DNA from: Eunapius fragilis
Taxonomy: Eukaryota; Porifera; Demospongiae; Spongillida; Spongillidae
Reading direction: 5' to 3'
DNA length: 64,000 bases
NCBI GenBank assembly: GCA_963681505.1
Contig: OY811971.1
Coordinates: forward strand, 11,855,242-11,919,241
Under the pieces are notes generated by a model. That model saw only the letters and a list, made by a program, of their open reading frames with translations. It searched no databases and was not told the DNA's origin. Both the position numbers and the translations under genes were made by a program. Positions within the stretch are counted from its first letter, which is position 1; every line of letters starts with the position of its first letter. Below are positions 22,179-34,204 of the stretch, piece after piece.

Positions 22179-22390
22179 TTCCTACATTTTTTTGGTGGAT
22201 TTAGTATTGCATTTAGTTCTTGAAACTTATGTACCCATGTAGCAAGAATATCATATGACATTTTTATTTTAGAATCACGTGGCCATGCAATTTTTTGAGG
22301 TGTGGGTGTACCATTAAAACACACAGAATTATTATTTAAACAATAAATACCACTTATATAGCTAATAAAACCCAGGAGCGTGTCATGCAT
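22067..22390 (-). pseudogene. Coding remnant upstream of the terminal hairpin
   Basis: 107-codon open frame with [32 protein letters not shown] and [16 protein letters not shown], running into the hairpin arm. Equivalent reading frames exist in copy C (56841-57071) and, more decayed, in copy A (7030-7260). Conservation at the protein level across three copies suggests it was once translated. No family is recognised. Confidence 0.45.
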
Positions 22391-24294
22391 CTTGTATATC
22401 CTGGATCAGGATATATACTGCTGTATATTTTGGACCAGGATATACTGCTGTATCCAGGATATACAGCAGGTAGAGCAGGTGGAGCTAATCCTGCAGCTGG
22501 AATGGAATGACTCCTGGACGTGGAGCAGGTAGAGCGACTCCTGGACCTGGACCTGGAACAGGTGATTTAAACAACCGTTAGTTAAAACATAAAATTCAAA
22601 TCCTCCACTGGCAAGTGAAGCCATATAATACATCAGACAAAGATTACATTTACCCACTGATCTCACGCTATTATCAGATAAACCATGCCACAATACGTTG
22701 TCACAGCAACTTTGACACTATTATCAGATATAAACTATGCACCACAATACACATTATTACGAGATTGTCAGCGAACAGCGCATGCACACATTTCAAACAG
22801 CACTAAAAGTGGAGAGAGACTTAATATCTACCGCTGTAACTATTGCATAAAATATTCCTTCCATTTTAGCGATACACTATACATGCTATAATTTATGTCC
22901 AGATCCAACATTCATGGTGTAACGCACCTTCGGGTGGTCGCTTTGTTGGTCCTATCAGTAGTGCGCTTGACACCTTGTCGTGTCTTGTATTGCACTCGTT
23001 TGGCATATCTGTAGGTGTACGAGTGGCTAGTTGTTGCCGGGTTTTTTTTTTTTCTGTAAGGGCGGTGGTGGGAGAGACACATTCTAATTGGAGCCTCTTG
23101 CTTCACATATATCTGCTGTAGACTGTATACCGTAGTATCTGATCGCGTATGTATAGTTCCGCCGACAGAATTCGAAAGTTATGCTATAAGAAGCTATAGC
23201 ATAGAAATCAATTCGGTCAACGCAATTATATGCGATAGTGTCGGGTACTTAGGTGTATGGTAGATTTTGGCTTTCATCTCAAGCTGCGTAACGAATGATA
23301 GAGCTGAGAGCAACGCACAGGTGTCATGCAGAAAATGATACCTTGAATATTCGTCAGGAGGCTTCCACATCACTGCTCCATTCCGTTTCTTAACCATTTG
23401 GCAATATGGTTGGATATTTATACATGAAGCCTTAGGGACCCTGACATCATCAAAAAGGCCTCAGAGACAGATGCTCTTAGATTCAGTGCGTATACCTCTA
23501 GCTTCCACAGCGTGCAGGAATATTAAGAATTGAATCACGCCCACGACACGTGGCTATTATTAAATTATTGCATTTAAAAATAGCTAGCTGATGTAATTGG
23601 GTATTTTTAACCGAATACCAAATGAGGTACTATTCGCTTTAGTTAATTGCCCGAACAGTTAGGCGTTTAACAGACCCCTGAAGATAACCTACGGACGCAT
23701 CGTGAAGCGATTGGTACACTTGGCGTGCTTTACAAACGTTCCTGTCGTGAGTCATACTCTCCGGAAGGAAGAAGAAGAAGAATAAGAAGACGACGGAGGA
23801 GAAATTTTAGGTGGGACTGGGTACGGACGATGGGGACGAGTATTTTTGTTCTCTAAAAGTACACCGTCTTATGACACAGATACAGCGCAGAAATGTTCTC
23901 CTTTTTTATATCGCTCGATTGCCACTAAGAGCAAAGTGGCCCGATTCTTAAATGTCCCGCTAGACGTGAGTGACGTTTTTATAATGACATTGATGACACT
24001 GCAGGATTCCTATATGGAACCTAATCGCGTAGGTTCCAATATATGGAACCTAATCGCGTAGGTTCCGATAAGTGCCACGTGAAGCAGTAACAAAGTGCGA
24101 AGCCGTAAACAAAGGCAGGTGGTAACTAAGGATTTAATGGTGTCGTTGCCAGGTAATTAGCAATTCATTGCAGGCGTAGATTATTGTCTTTTCAATGCAA
24201 CGTAACCCCCGTGAGCGTGCACTGCGCTTTAATATTAAATAAACTGACCATGAAGAAGTGACGTAATGAAAGTTCAACATCCAATAGTTTGCAT

Positions 24295-24719
24295 CAGGGC
24301 CGCCAAGAGTCAGCCCGGGCCTGGGGCATATTTTTTTTTCGGGCCCTAGCCTAATGAATCTCATCAATCTCATTAAATCCATAAACGCTATCACTTTTAT
24401 CAAACCCATGTTGTTTTAGCGTACTCTGCCCTTTGACCCCTTCAGCACGCATTGCTTTTTCCCTTCTTTTCTGGGCGCCTGATTTGTGATGGTAGCTCAT
24501 TCCTGCTGCTCGTTAAATAGAAAGTGTAAACCAAGACGCTGATTGGTTACAACGGTCTGGGCCCCGAAACTAATTAGCTACTAAGCCATTCATTATCGAC
24601 CAGGTCTGAGGGGGCGTGCCTAGTGACTAATAAAGGGCGTGGCTCTAAAGACCCGGGCCCCATTGAGGCCCGGGCCCGGGGATTTTGCCGCCCCCCCCCC
24701 CCCTCCCTCATTGGGGCTG
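24295..24719. mobile_element. hAT-type non-autonomous element
   Basis: 425 bp beginning CAGGGCCGCCAAGAG and ending ...GGGGCTG, flanked by the 8-bp direct repeat GTTTGCAT (24287-24294 and 24720-24727). CAG...CTG ends with an 8-bp duplication are hAT hallmarks. It holds GC-rich inverted blocks (cccgggcc) and no intact ORF. Confidence 0.82.
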
Positions 24720-24727
24720 GTTTGCAT

Positions 24728-24840
24728 CAGTGCGCTGAGAAAATCTCAACTAGTGCGCTCAACTAGTGCGGGGTGCAAACCTCAACTAGTGCGCTGTGCA
24801 AACGTCAAGTAGTGCGTGGCGCAACAGTCTTAGTGCGGGA
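24728..24840 (+). repeat. Short tandem repeat around tcaactagtgcg
   Basis: Five imperfect copies of a unit of about 27 bp, tcaactagtgcgctgtgcaaac and variants, directly after the hAT element. Confidence 0.6.
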
Positions 24841-24857
24841 CCTACCGGGCCACCGTT

Positions 24858-25690
24858 GGACCATGAGGGAGGCGTGAGGGAGGAGGGTGACATGGTAGAC
24901 CATGAGGGAGGGGGGTGACATGGTGGATCATGAGAGAGGAGTAAGGGAGGAAGGTGACATAAGGGAGAGGGTGACAAGGTAGATTATGAGGGAAAGGGTG
25001 ACAGCGTGGACTATGAGGGATGGGTGAGGGAGGAGGGTGACATGGTGGACCATGAGGCAGAAATGAGGGAGAAGGGTGACATGGAGGACCATGAGGGACG
25101 AGGGTGACATGATGGACCATGACAGAGAGGGTGACATGGTCAACCATAAGGGAGAGGGTAACATGGTGGACCATAAGGGAGGGGTGAGGGAGGAGGATGA
25201 CATGAGGGAGGGGTGAGGGAGGAGGGTGACATGGTGGACTATGAGGGAGGAGGGTGACATTGTGGACCATGAGGGAGAGGTGAGAGAGGAGGGTGACATG
25301 GTGGACTATGAGGAAGAGGGGGTGACTTGGTGGACCAGGAGGGAGGCATGAGGATGGTGGACCATGAGGGAGGGTGAGGGAGGAGGGTGACATGGTGGAT
25401 CATGAGGGAGGTGGGTGACATGGTGGACCATGATGGAGATGGTGACATGTCGACCATAAGGGAGAGGTGAACATAGTCGAACATGGGGGAGAGGGTAACA
25501 TGGTAGACCATGAGGGAGGGGTGAGGGAGGAGGGTAACATGGTGGACAGGAGGGTAACATGGTGGATCATGAGGGAGAGTAGGGAGGAGGGTGACAAGGT
25601 GGACTGTGAGGGAAAAGGTGACATGGTGTACTATGAGCGAGGGGTGAGGGAAGAGGGTGACATGGTGGACCATGAGGGATAGAGGAGGGT
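24858..25690. repeat. Purine-rich minisatellite, about 39-bp unit
   Basis: About 830 bp built from gaccatgagggag, gggtgagggagg and agggtgacatggtg modules of variable order. One strand is almost pure purine. Long minus-strand ORFs rich in Ser, Pro and His over it are repeat artefacts. Confidence 0.92.
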
Positions 25691-26035
25691 GACACTAGTA
25701 ACCACTTCCAATCTGAAGTGAGAATTTCCAATTCCAGATTTTTTTCTTGACAAAGATGATTAATTGCTATACTAGCTTGCAAATAGGTGATCTGAATTAC
25801 ATAATGTAAATGAATTGAGGAAATATTTTAATAATGATCTGTAATGATCTGTAAGTTTATACAATTTCACGTTGTCACTATTAATTACCATCTTTCATGT
25901 ATAATTAATATTGTCTCATGAAGCCAATGAAGTGCAATTTTCTTTGCCAATATATATCATAGCATATCACCAGTCAATACTCAATACTTTCATTTGAAGC
26001 CACAGTTTCTTCCATGTCATCTTTCCATGCATTGC
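25691..26035. other. AT-rich sequence, nothing recognised
   Basis: No ORF, repeat or inverted repeat of note. It may be the 3' untranslated region and downstream flank of the minus-strand exons that follow. Confidence 0.4.
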
Positions 26036-26717
26036 TTAGTTGAAGAAGTGATTCTGCCCCATTTTCATTTGCATGTCTTTAGTTTTTTCCAGCACTGACT
26101 GGAATGCCTGAAACAAAGAAGTGAATTGTTCTTCAATGACTGAAAAAGATTAGTTCTTGGTACAGGTGTGATCCGAAGCAGCGACTACTAAAGGTTCTAC
26201 TAACTTCTGTAGTGAAAAGGGGCCTGCATGAAGAATGAATAACAATAACCAATTGTAACCAGAGTACTCTTCATGCAATAATGGTATAAATACCACTTGC
26301 AACTTGATTATGTGTATAGTATGCCATTTGCACTATGAACTGTGATCCTTGAAGTAGTGCACAGGCACGTGCGGGTATACTTTAGTGATGACAATGTTAT
26401 AGCACGACAAATTTGCGGCAGCATTAATTGCTTTAATACCACGTATGACCGTAATTGTCTAAATATATATAACATAGAGGTTATAAACTAGTCATATTGC
26501 ACACATGATGCTAGAATAACTTACGTCTTCTTTTTCCAACCCATCTTTCACTAAAGTCAGAGCACATCCAATAAATGGTCTTACATTCTTCTTAATGTCT
26601 TCAAAGGAGAGTAGGGTAATCGTCTGAGGAATTAACAGTGTTAGAGATGTTCGGTCCTCTGAACATAAGGCTGTGGTTCTCGCATCAATTTCATTGTTCC
26701 CACCAGCTTGGAACTGC
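26036..26717 (-). CDS. Two splice-bounded exons of an unknown gene (3' end)
   Basis: Exon 26717-26526 is bounded by acceptor AAATGCAG and donor GTAAGT, is open throughout and reads FQAGGNNEIDARTTAL, LTLLIPQTITLLSFEDIKKN and CALTLVKDGLEKED. It joins in phase to a terminal exon 26107-26036 (acceptor TTTCAG) reading AFQSVLEKTKDMQMKMGQ and ending NHFFN-stop. No homology is recognised. Upstream exons are not found in 27000-27500. Clean splice sites and an in-phase join argue for a real host gene; the function is unknown. Confidence 0.45.
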
Positions 26718-26891
26718 ATTTATAAAATATTCGTCATTGCAAATCATTTAACACAAATTCACTTACTTTAGTGCCTTAGCAAACCATTTTTAGGCCTTAA
26801 TTGGTTAATTCAGCATTGGTTTGAGATATTAGTATGGCCTTTAAACCAGCCATATTTGAACCAATAGTCTGACCAAAATTTGAACCAAATT

Positions 26892-27069
26892 GGGGCAGTG
26901 TCCAGCCTTCTAGATAGTTTTTCAAATTTTCAAATTTTTGGACTACAACACGATAATATCAAACAGTCCTTACTCATCCAAAATTGGGCTATTCATCATA
27001 AAGCTATTAGGTACTGGATTTATAATTTGATAAAGTATCATAGGGCATGATTTTGCTGAACACTGTTCC
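26892..27069. mobile_element. MITE family M1, copy 2
   Basis: Begins ggggcagtgtccag and ends ttttgctgaacactgttcc. AATT flanks both sides (26888-26891, 27070-27073), a 4-bp duplication as in copy 1. The body shares tttttcaaattttcaaattttt and catcataaagctattaggtactg with the copy at 35254. Confidence 0.8.
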
Positions 27070-27871
27070 AATTATTTTCTACAAGGGATTTTCAAAGCAC
27101 TGTTTATTCAAGGCTGAGAAAGAAGACCTTGAACTCACTGGGTTTTTGTTTGAACCACTGTAACCTGCACGGAATATGTTCGCCAAATCCACCTGGATAT
27201 TTTCTGTTCTCAGGTAGGTATTTAAATGGCTAAATTATATGTAGTGATGTGTCCATGAAGATTTCAATTAGCTCCCGCCCCCCTTCCCCCACACACATAC
27301 GGAATCCTAAAGCATTCTCCTGTACTCCTGTACTCCCATAAGGAGCAATGCAAGAACACTTGAGGGGCAGTGGAAACATTCTGCAGGAAGGAAACTCATT
27401 ATGAATAGGCGAACACACCTACACACCAAAGACACACCAGGGACACTTGTACTCACTTGAGCTGAGACATCTAGGGCACATAGAGGGGTTGCGATATAAT
27501 AGCCACTGATGTTGGACAGGCTGGGGTATAGACGAACTACCCTTTGTTGTAGAAATAACTTTCAATGCGATCGTAAACGTTGCTGGTCCTCAAGGTTCAA
27601 TACAAGAGCCTACCGTGGCAGTAATGATGTACTAAGGGCCTGGAGCTGTGAGATGGCACATAAGTTGCTAAGGGTTACCATACTGTACAGCTCCTGGCCC
27701 GTAGTGCGTCATAATAACTGCTCTCGTGGTAGGATCTTGTATTGGATCAACAGCCGGGTGTGAAATGTATGCATTTCACAGTTGAGTCATTACTTGGGTT
27801 TGCAACTTGCCTGTATTTGAACTGACATGACGAGGGCATATAAAGATGCACTTGCAGTCAAAGAGTTATTA

Positions 27872-28172
27872 TCTACACACCAACACAGGAACGCACCTAC
27901 ACACAGGACACACCTACACACAGGACATGCATACACACCAGGGACACAGCTACACACAGGACACACCTACACACAGGGCACGCATACACACAAGGGACAT
28001 AGCTACACACAGGACACACCTACACACGGGACACGCATACACACCAGGGACACAGCTACACACCAAGGGGACACACCTACACACCAAGGGGACACAGCTA
28101 CACACCAGGGACACACCTACACACCAGGGACACACCTACACACCAGGGACACATCTACACACCAGGGACACA
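27872..28172 (+). repeat. acacctacacaccaggg minisatellite, array 1
   Basis: Roughly 14 units of 19-24 bp, for example gacacacctacacaccagg. The related but shorter array 2 lies at about 29630-29838 in the second duplicated unit. Confidence 0.9.
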
Positions 28173-28449
28173 TGTGTATGTGAACTGTGTTTCTTGGACT
28201 CAAAATTGTGCATGTGTGTGTATTTGTGAAAGGAACAGTGAGTGTTTGTGGACTAAAAGTGTGTGTGCTGTGAACTGCAGTGTCATGTGTGGTGTGTACA
28301 CTGAACACTGTTTGTGTGCGCGATAGCACAACAAAACTGATTGATGCATGTCACAGAATTTGTGAATAGGGCACTGTAGTTCTAGTGCCCTATTCACAGC
28401 ATGCATCAATCAGTTTTTGCTGTGAGGACTGAACAGTGTGAGTGTGTGT

Positions 28450-28619
28450 GAACTAAAAATTGTGTGTGTGTGTGTGTGTAGCATGTGCATGGGTGCATAT
28501 GTGCAGTGAAAGTGTGTGGATGATTGTGTGTGAGCTGAAAAGGCACGTGTACAGTACTGAGCAGTGTAGGCATGTGTGTGTGAACACAATAGCGTGTGTG
28601 TGGACTGTACAGTGCATGT

Positions 28620-28660
<41 letters not shown>
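28450..28660. repeat. TG-rich simple sequence
   Basis: (TG)n runs at 28459-28478 and 28622-28654 separated by TGTG-rich sequence. A similar (TG)n lies at 29853-29887. Confidence 0.85.
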
Positions 28661-29853
28661 GAATAAGCCACGGACAGGCAGGAGTCTTAAAAAGTACTTT
28701 GTTGTAGTAGGTCTAAAAAACATTCGATGTGACCACGTACTATTTGGCGAGCGATATAATAGCCACGGAAAGGCAGACATAGAATTGAATCTTACAAATC
28801 TACTAAACTTTAAATGTTGTAGAAATAACTTTCAGTGCATCGCTCACATTTTTATAGCTGGCCTTCAATGCTCTGTCTATAGGCCCATGCAGACCAAATA
28901 CTCCTTAGTTGTGACATATTTAGCTAGGGCCTGGCCTGGTCCACGAGAGATGTGACATAAATCGCTAAGGGTTACCTTACAATAAATCATATGTCATGAG
29001 AACTCGCCCATATATGGGCATTGCCATAAAGTGGTTTAGGACCTAAACACTCGTCATGCTCCCATATGAATCTAGGCCCTAAGTACGTCATTATTGTGCT
29101 CTCGTACTGCTGTTAAATGTATAAACTTTTTACAATCAGTGTATTGTGCCTAGTTAAGTGTAAGCGCGGCAGCATTTACCTGCAAGCTTCATATACATAT
29201 ATATATATAATTATATATATATATATAGATGTATATACAATTGCTTCCAGGAATGTGAGGGGAGTTAATTCCTTCTTAATACGTGTATGCAGTTATCCAT
29301 TCCGTAATTGGCACTTACAACTGATGCTCAAAGATTCGGCCGCATAGGTCCGTATATGGTGAAGAATTCAAGTTACAATTTTAAAAATTCTACTTCAGAG
29401 TAACCACTCAGTTAGGCCCACGACCCAATATAAATTCCTTAATGCTAAATCAATGGGTTGCATGCACGCATTTGTCCTGGGGTGTGAAATGTATACATTT
29501 CACAGTTGAGTGATTACTTGGATTTGTCAGTGTCTGTATCTGATCTGATATGGACGAGGACATATAAAGATGCACTTGCAGCCAAAGAGTTTTTATCAAC
29601 GTCAAGAGCACACCTAACCACCAACACAGGAACCCACCAACGCACCTACACAGGAACTCACCTACGTACAAAGACACAGCTACACAACTAGGACACAGCT
29701 ATACATACCAAGGGTACACACCTACACACCAAGGGGATACACCTACAAACCAGGAACACACCTACACACCAGGGACACACCTACACACTAGGGACACACA
29801 TACACACCTGGGACACACCTACACACCAGGGACACATGTGTATGTAAACTGAA

Positions 29854-29889
<36 letters not shown>

Positions 29890-30623
29890 TGTGTTTCTTG
29901 GACTAAAAATTTCCATTTCTCATGAAACGTTCCATTTAATATTGTACTATGCCTTATTAACTTACCTCTTTAGAAGCTAAAAAAAACTCGTATCATCATT
30001 AAAATCAAAGCCTTTCGATCACAAACATATCCTAAAGGGGTACAGCTACAGGAGGGCGTCGGAGGTTAACTAATTGCCATTAATAATTGAAATACCTTGT
30101 TACCTTGTTACGGATCCGCCTTCGCGAATTCGGAAGTGCACATCTTAAATGCAAGTCGGCAGTTGCAAGAGATGTGGATGCCTTAGAACCAGCAATGGTA
30201 CATCTGTATCGCCTGTGTGGCATGTTTATACATACGCGGCCATTTTTCGCATATAATAGACATGCTGGATGGTGGATTAATGAATGATTTCCATCTGCAT
30301 AATCCTTGATACGATTGGAGCTCCTTGCATCGAGCCAGCCATGTCAATTATAGTGGAACGATATAAATCGTACATACACCGTATACGCGCGGCAGCAACC
30401 ATGATTTTATACATTGGCTATACAAGTGTGTAAAAAGCATTGAACAAGTTTACTTGATACATGATGCACTTCGTAGCAAACAATCCTATGGTCAAAAGTT
30501 CAAATGGAGTATATTTCACGATAAAATACCGATTTGGACCCTCCCACATGCCAGTGTGTCCGTAGCTTCGAGCCGACCTTCGGTCCTCACGCCGATAAGA
30601 CCAGTATGTTTCAATTATTATAG

Positions 30624-31360
30624 TAACGAGAAAGTTGGTGGGATATAGGAATTGGAGGCAATGGTGGTGTTAAAAGGAAGGGAACAAGGTTTTGAGAAAA
30701 GGGTAATGAGACAAAAATCCTATATTTAGCACTTCGTTTGGTTCTGTTACATTTACACGTGCTCAATATAGGATTTTTGTCTCATAACCCCTTTTCTCAA
30801 AACCTTGTTCCCTTCCTTTTAACACCACCATTGCCTCCAATTCCTACATCCCACCAACTTTCTCGTTAGAGAATGTTTTTCTTTACTTGTTTCCTCTATT
30901 TTTAAATTTTTTTTATCGATTATTAATACTGGCAAGTGCCCCCCCCTTCCCGCTTCAAATACGGTCACGAGCAGACGCCCGCTTTTGTTTGGGATCACTG
31001 TAAGGAACGCGGGAGAATTCTAACACGTCGTCTGCTCTCCACTTTGTTTGCACCATTCTAAATATACGTAAATGTCGCCATGGGAACGCTTCTATTTAAC
31101 ACTACGCATTACGTAATGATTACGTATGTCAGTTTTATGCTTTATTCATACATCTGATACTTGAAGATGGCCTTCCAGGAGATTCTAAAGCGATTGATAT
31201 AACTTGCGCTCTTTAAAACCGTTCCTATCCCGAGTTATGCTCACCCGAGAATTAGAAGACGTCGACGTTGACGACGGAGAAGATTTGGCCTGGGGACGAG
31301 GTAAAACACGAACTTTTTTGTTCTCTTAAAGCAAACAGTTTGAAGACCGGAACAAAACAT
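30624..31360 (-). mobile_element. Diverged Helitron-like unit D
   Basis: Left hairpin 30624-30868 (gagaaagttggtgggatata paired with its complement) is a diverged version of the hairpin in units A-C. Beyond it, tttcctctattttt and gacgacggagaagattt, tttttgttctctt match the body of unit B in the same order. The outermost 20-30 bp of the terminus are missing. A further scrap of the same body lies at 34205-34560. Confidence 0.6.
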
Positions 31361-31485
31361 TAAAATGACCGTCTTTACCTTTTGGTTCGATAACAACATA
31401 GAGCAACACTATCCGTTTCTCGGTACGCGAGTTATACGCGGGTCGCGTTTTTTAATGATATTCACGACCCGGGTCAATTCTTATA

Positions 31486-31551
31486 TTACTATCGTAGTTT
31501 TATCAGGAACTACTATCGTAGTTCCTGATAAAACTACGATAGTAATATAAT
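31486..31551. repeat. Perfect short hairpin
   Basis: Arms of about 30 bp built on tattactatcgtagttttat and its complement around a 4-bp centre. Function unknown; it may be a tiny palindromic element. Confidence 0.8.
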
Positions 31552-32517
31552 CCGGTGTCAAAAAATAATCTTCAGCGGACCTTTTATATTTCATACTTCC
31601 CCCAAATTTTGACCATTTTCACCCACTTTACTCACGGATACGGTATTAAGTAAGGCACATAATTGCACATAGGCACAGCCACAAGAAATATCTGCTTGGC
31701 AAGAAGAACGTCTGACGAAAAGGCTGAAGCCATATTTATTAAACAAGGTGTGGTTGGTTGTGAGGCATACACACTGTATATGTGTGAAAGCTGACTAGGC
31801 CACCGATTTCACCACGTGCCAAATTACGGCAGTTGTAAATACTCTATAAATCATTTACACCTGTAATGCGATAGTCTGTTGTTCGGATTGGTATACATGT
31901 AATGCAACATAAACTGCTGTCAACAATTAAGGGACACTGCGATTTGAATACGCACCAATCATCCGCAGTTTAAGTAAAATCTCATTAAGTTACCTGATCC
32001 AGCCCCTTTCAGTGGCGGTACTAAGGGTAAATGCTGCCTCCATCTTAGGAACACTTTTAATCTACCATTACTACAGACTCTTAGCGTGGTTGCTTTAGTT
32101 AGTGTTTTTTTGTTATGTAATATTATATTATAAACTCCGTTAACGTGCTTTCGGAAGAACAAAGCCGCTCTTGACTAATGGTTTTCGCATGAATAGAAAA
32201 AATATCTATTCCTTTGTTGCTGTTTATTCAATGAAGTTTAATGTAGTTCAATGTGGTTAACAGCATAGCACGCAACACCCTCCTTCAGCGCATGCTCGGT
32301 TGCCCTTACGCGGCAACAGTAGGACGTTCTTTGTAGCTGCGACGCAGATATTCGTTTGCATGCCCTTGGACCCTTGGTCACTAGCGCAGATATCTTGACG
32401 GGTAAGCTGCGTCATGCCTAACTGATGCAATACAGCGTGGTCATATACTCACAGACGCGGTATACCCAAATATGCTTAGCGATTAGACGCATTTATTTAT
32501 AGATCTTTACACCTACA

Positions 32518-32667
32518 TACTGTGTAAAAAGGGTTGTTATACGTTGTATATAACATTAAGTAGCAGCGTATAACGCGGTGCGCATGGAGACGTTATATAT
32601 ACGCAATATTATACGTCTCCATACGCATTGTTATACGGTATCGTATAACAACCCTTTTTATACAGTG
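32518..32667. mobile_element. 150-bp MITE upstream of the intact secreted-protein gene
   Basis: Ends tactgtgtaaaaagggttg and, reverse-complemented, cactgtataaaaagggttg, 26 bp with two mismatches. The paralogous upstream sequence of L1 (around 14190) reads tttacacctgctcgctaag without it, so it inserted after duplication. The exact target duplication is unclear. Confidence 0.7.
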
Positions 32668-32815
32668 AGCTGCTCGCTAACAGATTCTAAGGGCCATGCA
32701 TCCGCTTCTAACCGCATTGACAGCTCGGTAACTCTCTGTTGTGAATTACATGTACGCTTTAGCATTTAATTCTATTAACGGTCTGTGCATGCGGAAATGG
32801 CCAATGCTCAAATTT

Positions 32816-32822
32816 TATAAAA
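32816..32822 (+). promoter_or_regulatory. TATA box of the intact secreted-protein gene
   Basis: TATAAAA, 58 bp before the ATG at 32880, within ctcaaattttataaaagctacg, which is conserved in copy L1 (minus strand, 14057-14063). Conservation across the paralogs supports a core promoter. Confidence 0.7.
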
Positions 32823-32879
32823 GCTACGATGTGCAAGAGACATACCCATCTGATCAGTCGACGAGAAACGGAAACAAAG

Positions 32880-33922
32880 ATGAAGTTCTGTTTAGCTCTC
32901 TGCGTAGCTATCGCCATTGTTGGCGCAGCAAGTGCCCGAGCTCGTGTCAAAGGTATAGCCACCAGCCGTGCACCAAGCTGAAATGCATGCAGCCAGCATA
33001 TTGGAGTGTCTTAATACATGCACTTACATAAAACTCTGGTACAGCAGGATTCAAGTATCCCGAGATACAGGCCTCAGACGAAGATACAATTATCCCGCAG
33101 GATGAGGGATCACCACCGGACCCTGATAACTTCCGTAAACAGCTGGAGCGCCAACCGAGAGTCTTCGAAGAGGAATTGGATGCAGAAATAGGAGGAGGTA
33201 ACGACAGTTATTAATTTATATACCGATCAATATAAAGATATACAGTACATTGAATAGTAGCGACCGAGCAAGCGCGAGACGAACCGCGATAATATATTAA
33301 GATCCAACCTGCATCTGGTGCATGCGCCAGTATATTTACTCACGTCTTCTTCTATATATATACACATGCAGCTCTGACCCAAGGCAGCAAAGTATCTTTG
33401 CAACTATTGTACTCTAAGCGAGAATGGTATAGCTGTTATCTCGGTAGCGGCAGACAATGCGTCAAATCCCCATGCCCCGGTCTCTACATGAGTGATGAGG
33501 ACTTCAACAACTGTTGGGGTGAAGTGTTCCAGATATATAGGAAGGACGGTCCGGGATATGTCCGTGTTGGAGACACCGTTGGGTTTCATTACCCTCACGA
33601 GAGCGGGAACTGGCTCTCTCTTTGGGAATGCAATGGACGAGTACTTGCTTGCCCTGGTACTCCGACTTCCGCTAACGGGTTTTCTTCTGACAATGCTTGG
33701 TTACGATGCTGGGGCGAGGTGTTCAGGATTTACGCAAGAGGAAAATCCGACGGAGAAGTCATCACGTCTAACGACAACGTGTTCATCTACCACATTGCTT
33801 ACAAAGAGTACCTGAGCCTCGCGGGTGGTACTCCTAAGTGCCACCCGTGCCCAGGCCCTGTTCCTCCAACACAGGACAAATACGACGGTTGCTGGGGTGA
33901 AAATTTTGAGATCTGGCACTAA
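32880..33922 (+). CDS. Secreted three-repeat cysteine-rich protein, beta-trefoil-like (intact copy L3)
   Basis: Three exons: 32880-32952, 33048-33197, 33372-33922. Donors GTATAG and GTAACG, acceptors CAG, phases agree, total 257 aa. Residues 1-20 (MKFCLALCVAIAIVGAASAR) form a signal peptide. Residues 24-73 are an acidic, proline-containing segment (YPEIQASDEDTIIPQDEG) that looks like a pro-region. Residues 75-257 hold three diverged repeats of about 60 aa, each with CPG (C109, C168, C234) and CWGE (C122, C187, C248). Threefold repeats of this size suggest a beta-trefoil, as in many invertebrate lectins; that is inference. A TATA box precedes the gene and AATAAA lies at 34004-34009. Probably secreted and disulfide-bonded; no ligand can be named. 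Paralogs L1 and L2 are both broken. Confidence 0.88.
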
Positions 33923-34204
33923 GCAAGACGAACTGCATGCTGTTAGTTGCATAGCTATGAATAGTCGCTAGGAATAGTTTTATATACCATTGCTGATATT
34001 TGAAATAAAAGTGCAATTCGTGGCGCTATGTATATAATATATATGTATTTGTACGCGCAGGTGATAGGCAGTTCTCTATACTCTACTTTGAATTGAGAGG
34101 AACAGGATCGGGTGTGTGTGTGTGTGCCGGTGTTTAATCGATTAATTTGTTTAGCTAAAGGTAGAGTTGTCAAACAACTAAATGAGGCAGCAGACACACG
34201 TGAT

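Larger units (their letters stand above)
21897..24066 (-). mobile_element. Non-autonomous Helitron-like unit B
   Basis: 2170-bp unit nearly identical, in inverted orientation, to 55212-57323. Its 3' end is the same long hairpin as in the Helitron-like element ending at 7440, preceded by the same stretch ([15 protein letters not shown] coding remnant) and by a degenerate proline-rich ORF. The 5' part is unrelated to RepHel and ends in two palindromes GGAACCTAATCGCGTAGGTT at 24016-24066. Shared 3' end with a different body is the usual relation of non-autonomous to autonomous Helitrons. Confidence 0.75.
27480..29900 (+). repeat. Direct duplication of a roughly 1.2-kb unit containing minisatellites
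   Basis: Unit 1 (27490-28670) and unit 2 (28745-29890) share, in order: gcgatataatagccac, tgttgtagaaataactttca, a gggtgtgaaatgtat...catttcacagttgag block, catataaagatgcacttgca, an acacctacacaccaggg minisatellite and a TG-rich tail. The order is kept and divergence is moderate. No convincing gene. A hairpin of about 30-bp arms built on gaatagggcact lies at 28341-28412. Confidence 0.75.

Noticed and set aside
24842..25782. Overlapping minus-strand ORFs rich in Ser, Pro and His
   Set aside because: They exist only because of the purine-rich minisatellite; no start context, splice site or homology.
27827..28229. Repeats of about 20 bp resembling a CRISPR array or telomeric DNA
   Set aside because: Units are directly adjacent without unique spacers and the sequence is not a telomeric motif; it is a minisatellite in a eukaryotic context.
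32880..33922. Calling the secreted protein a toxin or a named lectin
   Set aside because: No catalytic, pore-forming or named lectin signature can be seen; only repeats, cysteines and a signal peptide are visible.
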